This document shows, in pieces, positions 5,375-6,137 of a stretch of DNA of 6,137 nucleotides. The stretch is taken from NCBI GenBank assembly GCA_903837025.1, contig CAILTC010000385.1:1-6137 (forward strand), given 5' to 3'. The translations under genes and the position numbers were made by a program. The notes under the pieces are model-generated. The model worked only from the letters and a program-made list of their open reading frames with translations. It had not been told where the DNA came from and made no database searches. The DNA is from an uncultured Bacteroidota bacterium (GTDB lineage Bacteria; Bacteroidota; Bacteroidia; Flavobacteriales; Flavobacteriaceae). Position 1 is the stretch's first letter. The number at the start of each line of letters is the position of its first letter.

Positions 5375-6067
5375 TCAATCTTCAGTTTCAAGATTTTCAT
5401 TAAATGCCGATGGTAATAATGTTGGTATAAATTTAATAAAAATGGGTAATAATAAACTGCCACCAGGAAGCAAAAATATAGCCAATGAAGGAACAGTTTT
5501 ACATATATCCAACAACTGTTTTCGTACTTTTTTCTTTTCTTTTTCATCCAAATCTCTTTGGGTAGAATAGGCTAATAACAACATCAATTCCTTGCTTTCA
5601 ATAATTTCTTTTACCAGTCTATTTTTGTTGCGAGTAATAAGTTTTACAACCGTTTGAGTTGTTTGGTCATAGAAATGTTTAACCGGATTGGAGTAATTAA
5701 AATAAGGGATTTCATGTTTGTATTTAGTGATAAAATCATTGGTATTTTCGATACTTTCGGTAACGAAATCATCTGAAATTGTCATTATTTCGGCTAATTT
5801 ATGAAGAAAATAAGCTTCGTTTTTTTCGATTACCCCATCGCTCCATAATGCCATTCCCGCCATATCAATCAAGTAGCGTTTTTCTAGTTCATTTGAGAAA
5901 AACTCTAATTTCAATTCATCAAGATTTAGAACATTAACCTTTGAAAATTTACTGTAACGAACGGATGCTTCAAAAAGTTTAATCAGAAGATCGTCATATT
6001 TAGATTTATTCGATTTTGTTTTTAAAGCTAGTGAAACGATACTGACGATGGTTTCTTCTATTTTTTT
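5375..6067 (-). pseudogene. LETM1-related protein, N-terminally truncated and frame-disrupted
   Basis: The nearest allowed start is a TTG at 5912-5914 (179 aa), but the frame stays open a further 51 codons to a TGA at 6068-6070, and that extension (KKIEETIVSIVSLALKTK at its start) reads as genuine protein. The true frame is thus at least 230 codons. In residues counted from the TTG, YLIDMAGMALWSDGVIEKNE (14-33) resembles TerB-like helices. The C-terminal part from about 135 (ICKTVPSLAIFLLPGGSLLL, then PSAF) is hydrophobic and LETM1-like. I recall Flavobacteriaceae proteins named 'LETM1-related biofilm-associated' as about 400 aa, so about 170 N-terminal residues seem to be missing. An ATG at 6069-6071 followed by A8 is one base out of frame. 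Real truncation, a homopolymer error and a slippage start are all possible. LETM1 proteins in mitochondria act in ion exchange and ribosome binding; the bacterial role is unclear. Confidence 0.7.
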
Positions 6068-6088
6068 TCATTGTTGTCCGATAAAAGT

Positions 6089-6118
6089 AAAAAAAAAGAA
6101 GCCATAAAAATGGCTTCT
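6089..6118 (-). terminator. Rho-independent terminator of a gene beyond the right edge
   Basis: A 9-bp stem pairs AGAAGCCAT (6097-6105) with ATGGCTTCT (6110-6118), with an AAAA loop, and is followed on the minus strand by T9 (6097 down to 6089). Its orientation shows a minus-strand gene ending near 6119-6124. Two frames give a stop there (KLRF then TAA, or NYDFN then TGA), so which is real cannot be told. It lies only about 20-50 bp upstream of the disrupted LETM1-related frame. Confidence 0.8.
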
Positions 6119-6137
6119 CAATTAAAATCGTAATTTG

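Noticed and set aside
5329..5547. 72-codon minus-strand frame overlapping the LETM1-related gene
   Set aside because: It overlaps the LETM1-like C-terminus in another frame, and its aromatic-rich, low-complexity composition is typical of a shadow frame.

Overview
The window is AT-rich and looks like chromosomal DNA from a member of the Bacteroidota, most probably Flavobacterium or a close relative. Three things support this: the protein families (stand-alone MnmD, a eukaryote-like IlvE, LETM1-related protein); five perfect copies of the Bacteroidota -7 promoter motif TAnnTTTG in intergenic DNA; and AT-rich leaders with no obvious Shine-Dalgarno sequence. The species assignment is inference from recognition, not from a search.

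Layout. Positions 1-274 hold no intact gene, only a start-less minus-strand reading frame (147-281) that may be a gene remnant. A two-helix membrane protein of 62 aa (275-463, minus) diverges from a MazG/PRA-PH-like pyrophosphohydrolase (545-931, plus). That gene converges on ilvE (1135-2202, minus). The 203 bp between their stop codons is filled with degenerate 7-bp repeats on both arms around a terminator hairpin. ilvE diverges from mnmD (TTG start, 2499-3161, plus), which is followed by a 65-aa unknown protein (3298-3495, plus) ending in a strong terminator. An OxyR-type regulator (3528-4469, minus) converges on that terminator and diverges from a beta-carbonic anhydrase (4591-5226, plus). 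The last gene (minus, 5375 to about 6067) is a LETM1-related protein that appears truncated at its N-terminus and out of frame with its only upstream ATG at an A8 run. Beyond it lies a terminator for a gene outside the window.

How the genes work together. These look like independent housekeeping transcription units (nucleotide clean-up, branched-chain amino acid transamination, tRNA wobble modification, peroxide sensing, CO2/bicarbonate conversion) arranged divergently or convergently. There is no operon or defence cassette. I found no phage gene, transposase, CRISPR array, tRNA or rRNA, and no convincing new multi-gene system. The features most worth a second look are the mirrored heptamer arrays between 931 and 1131 and the disrupted LETM1-related gene at the right edge.
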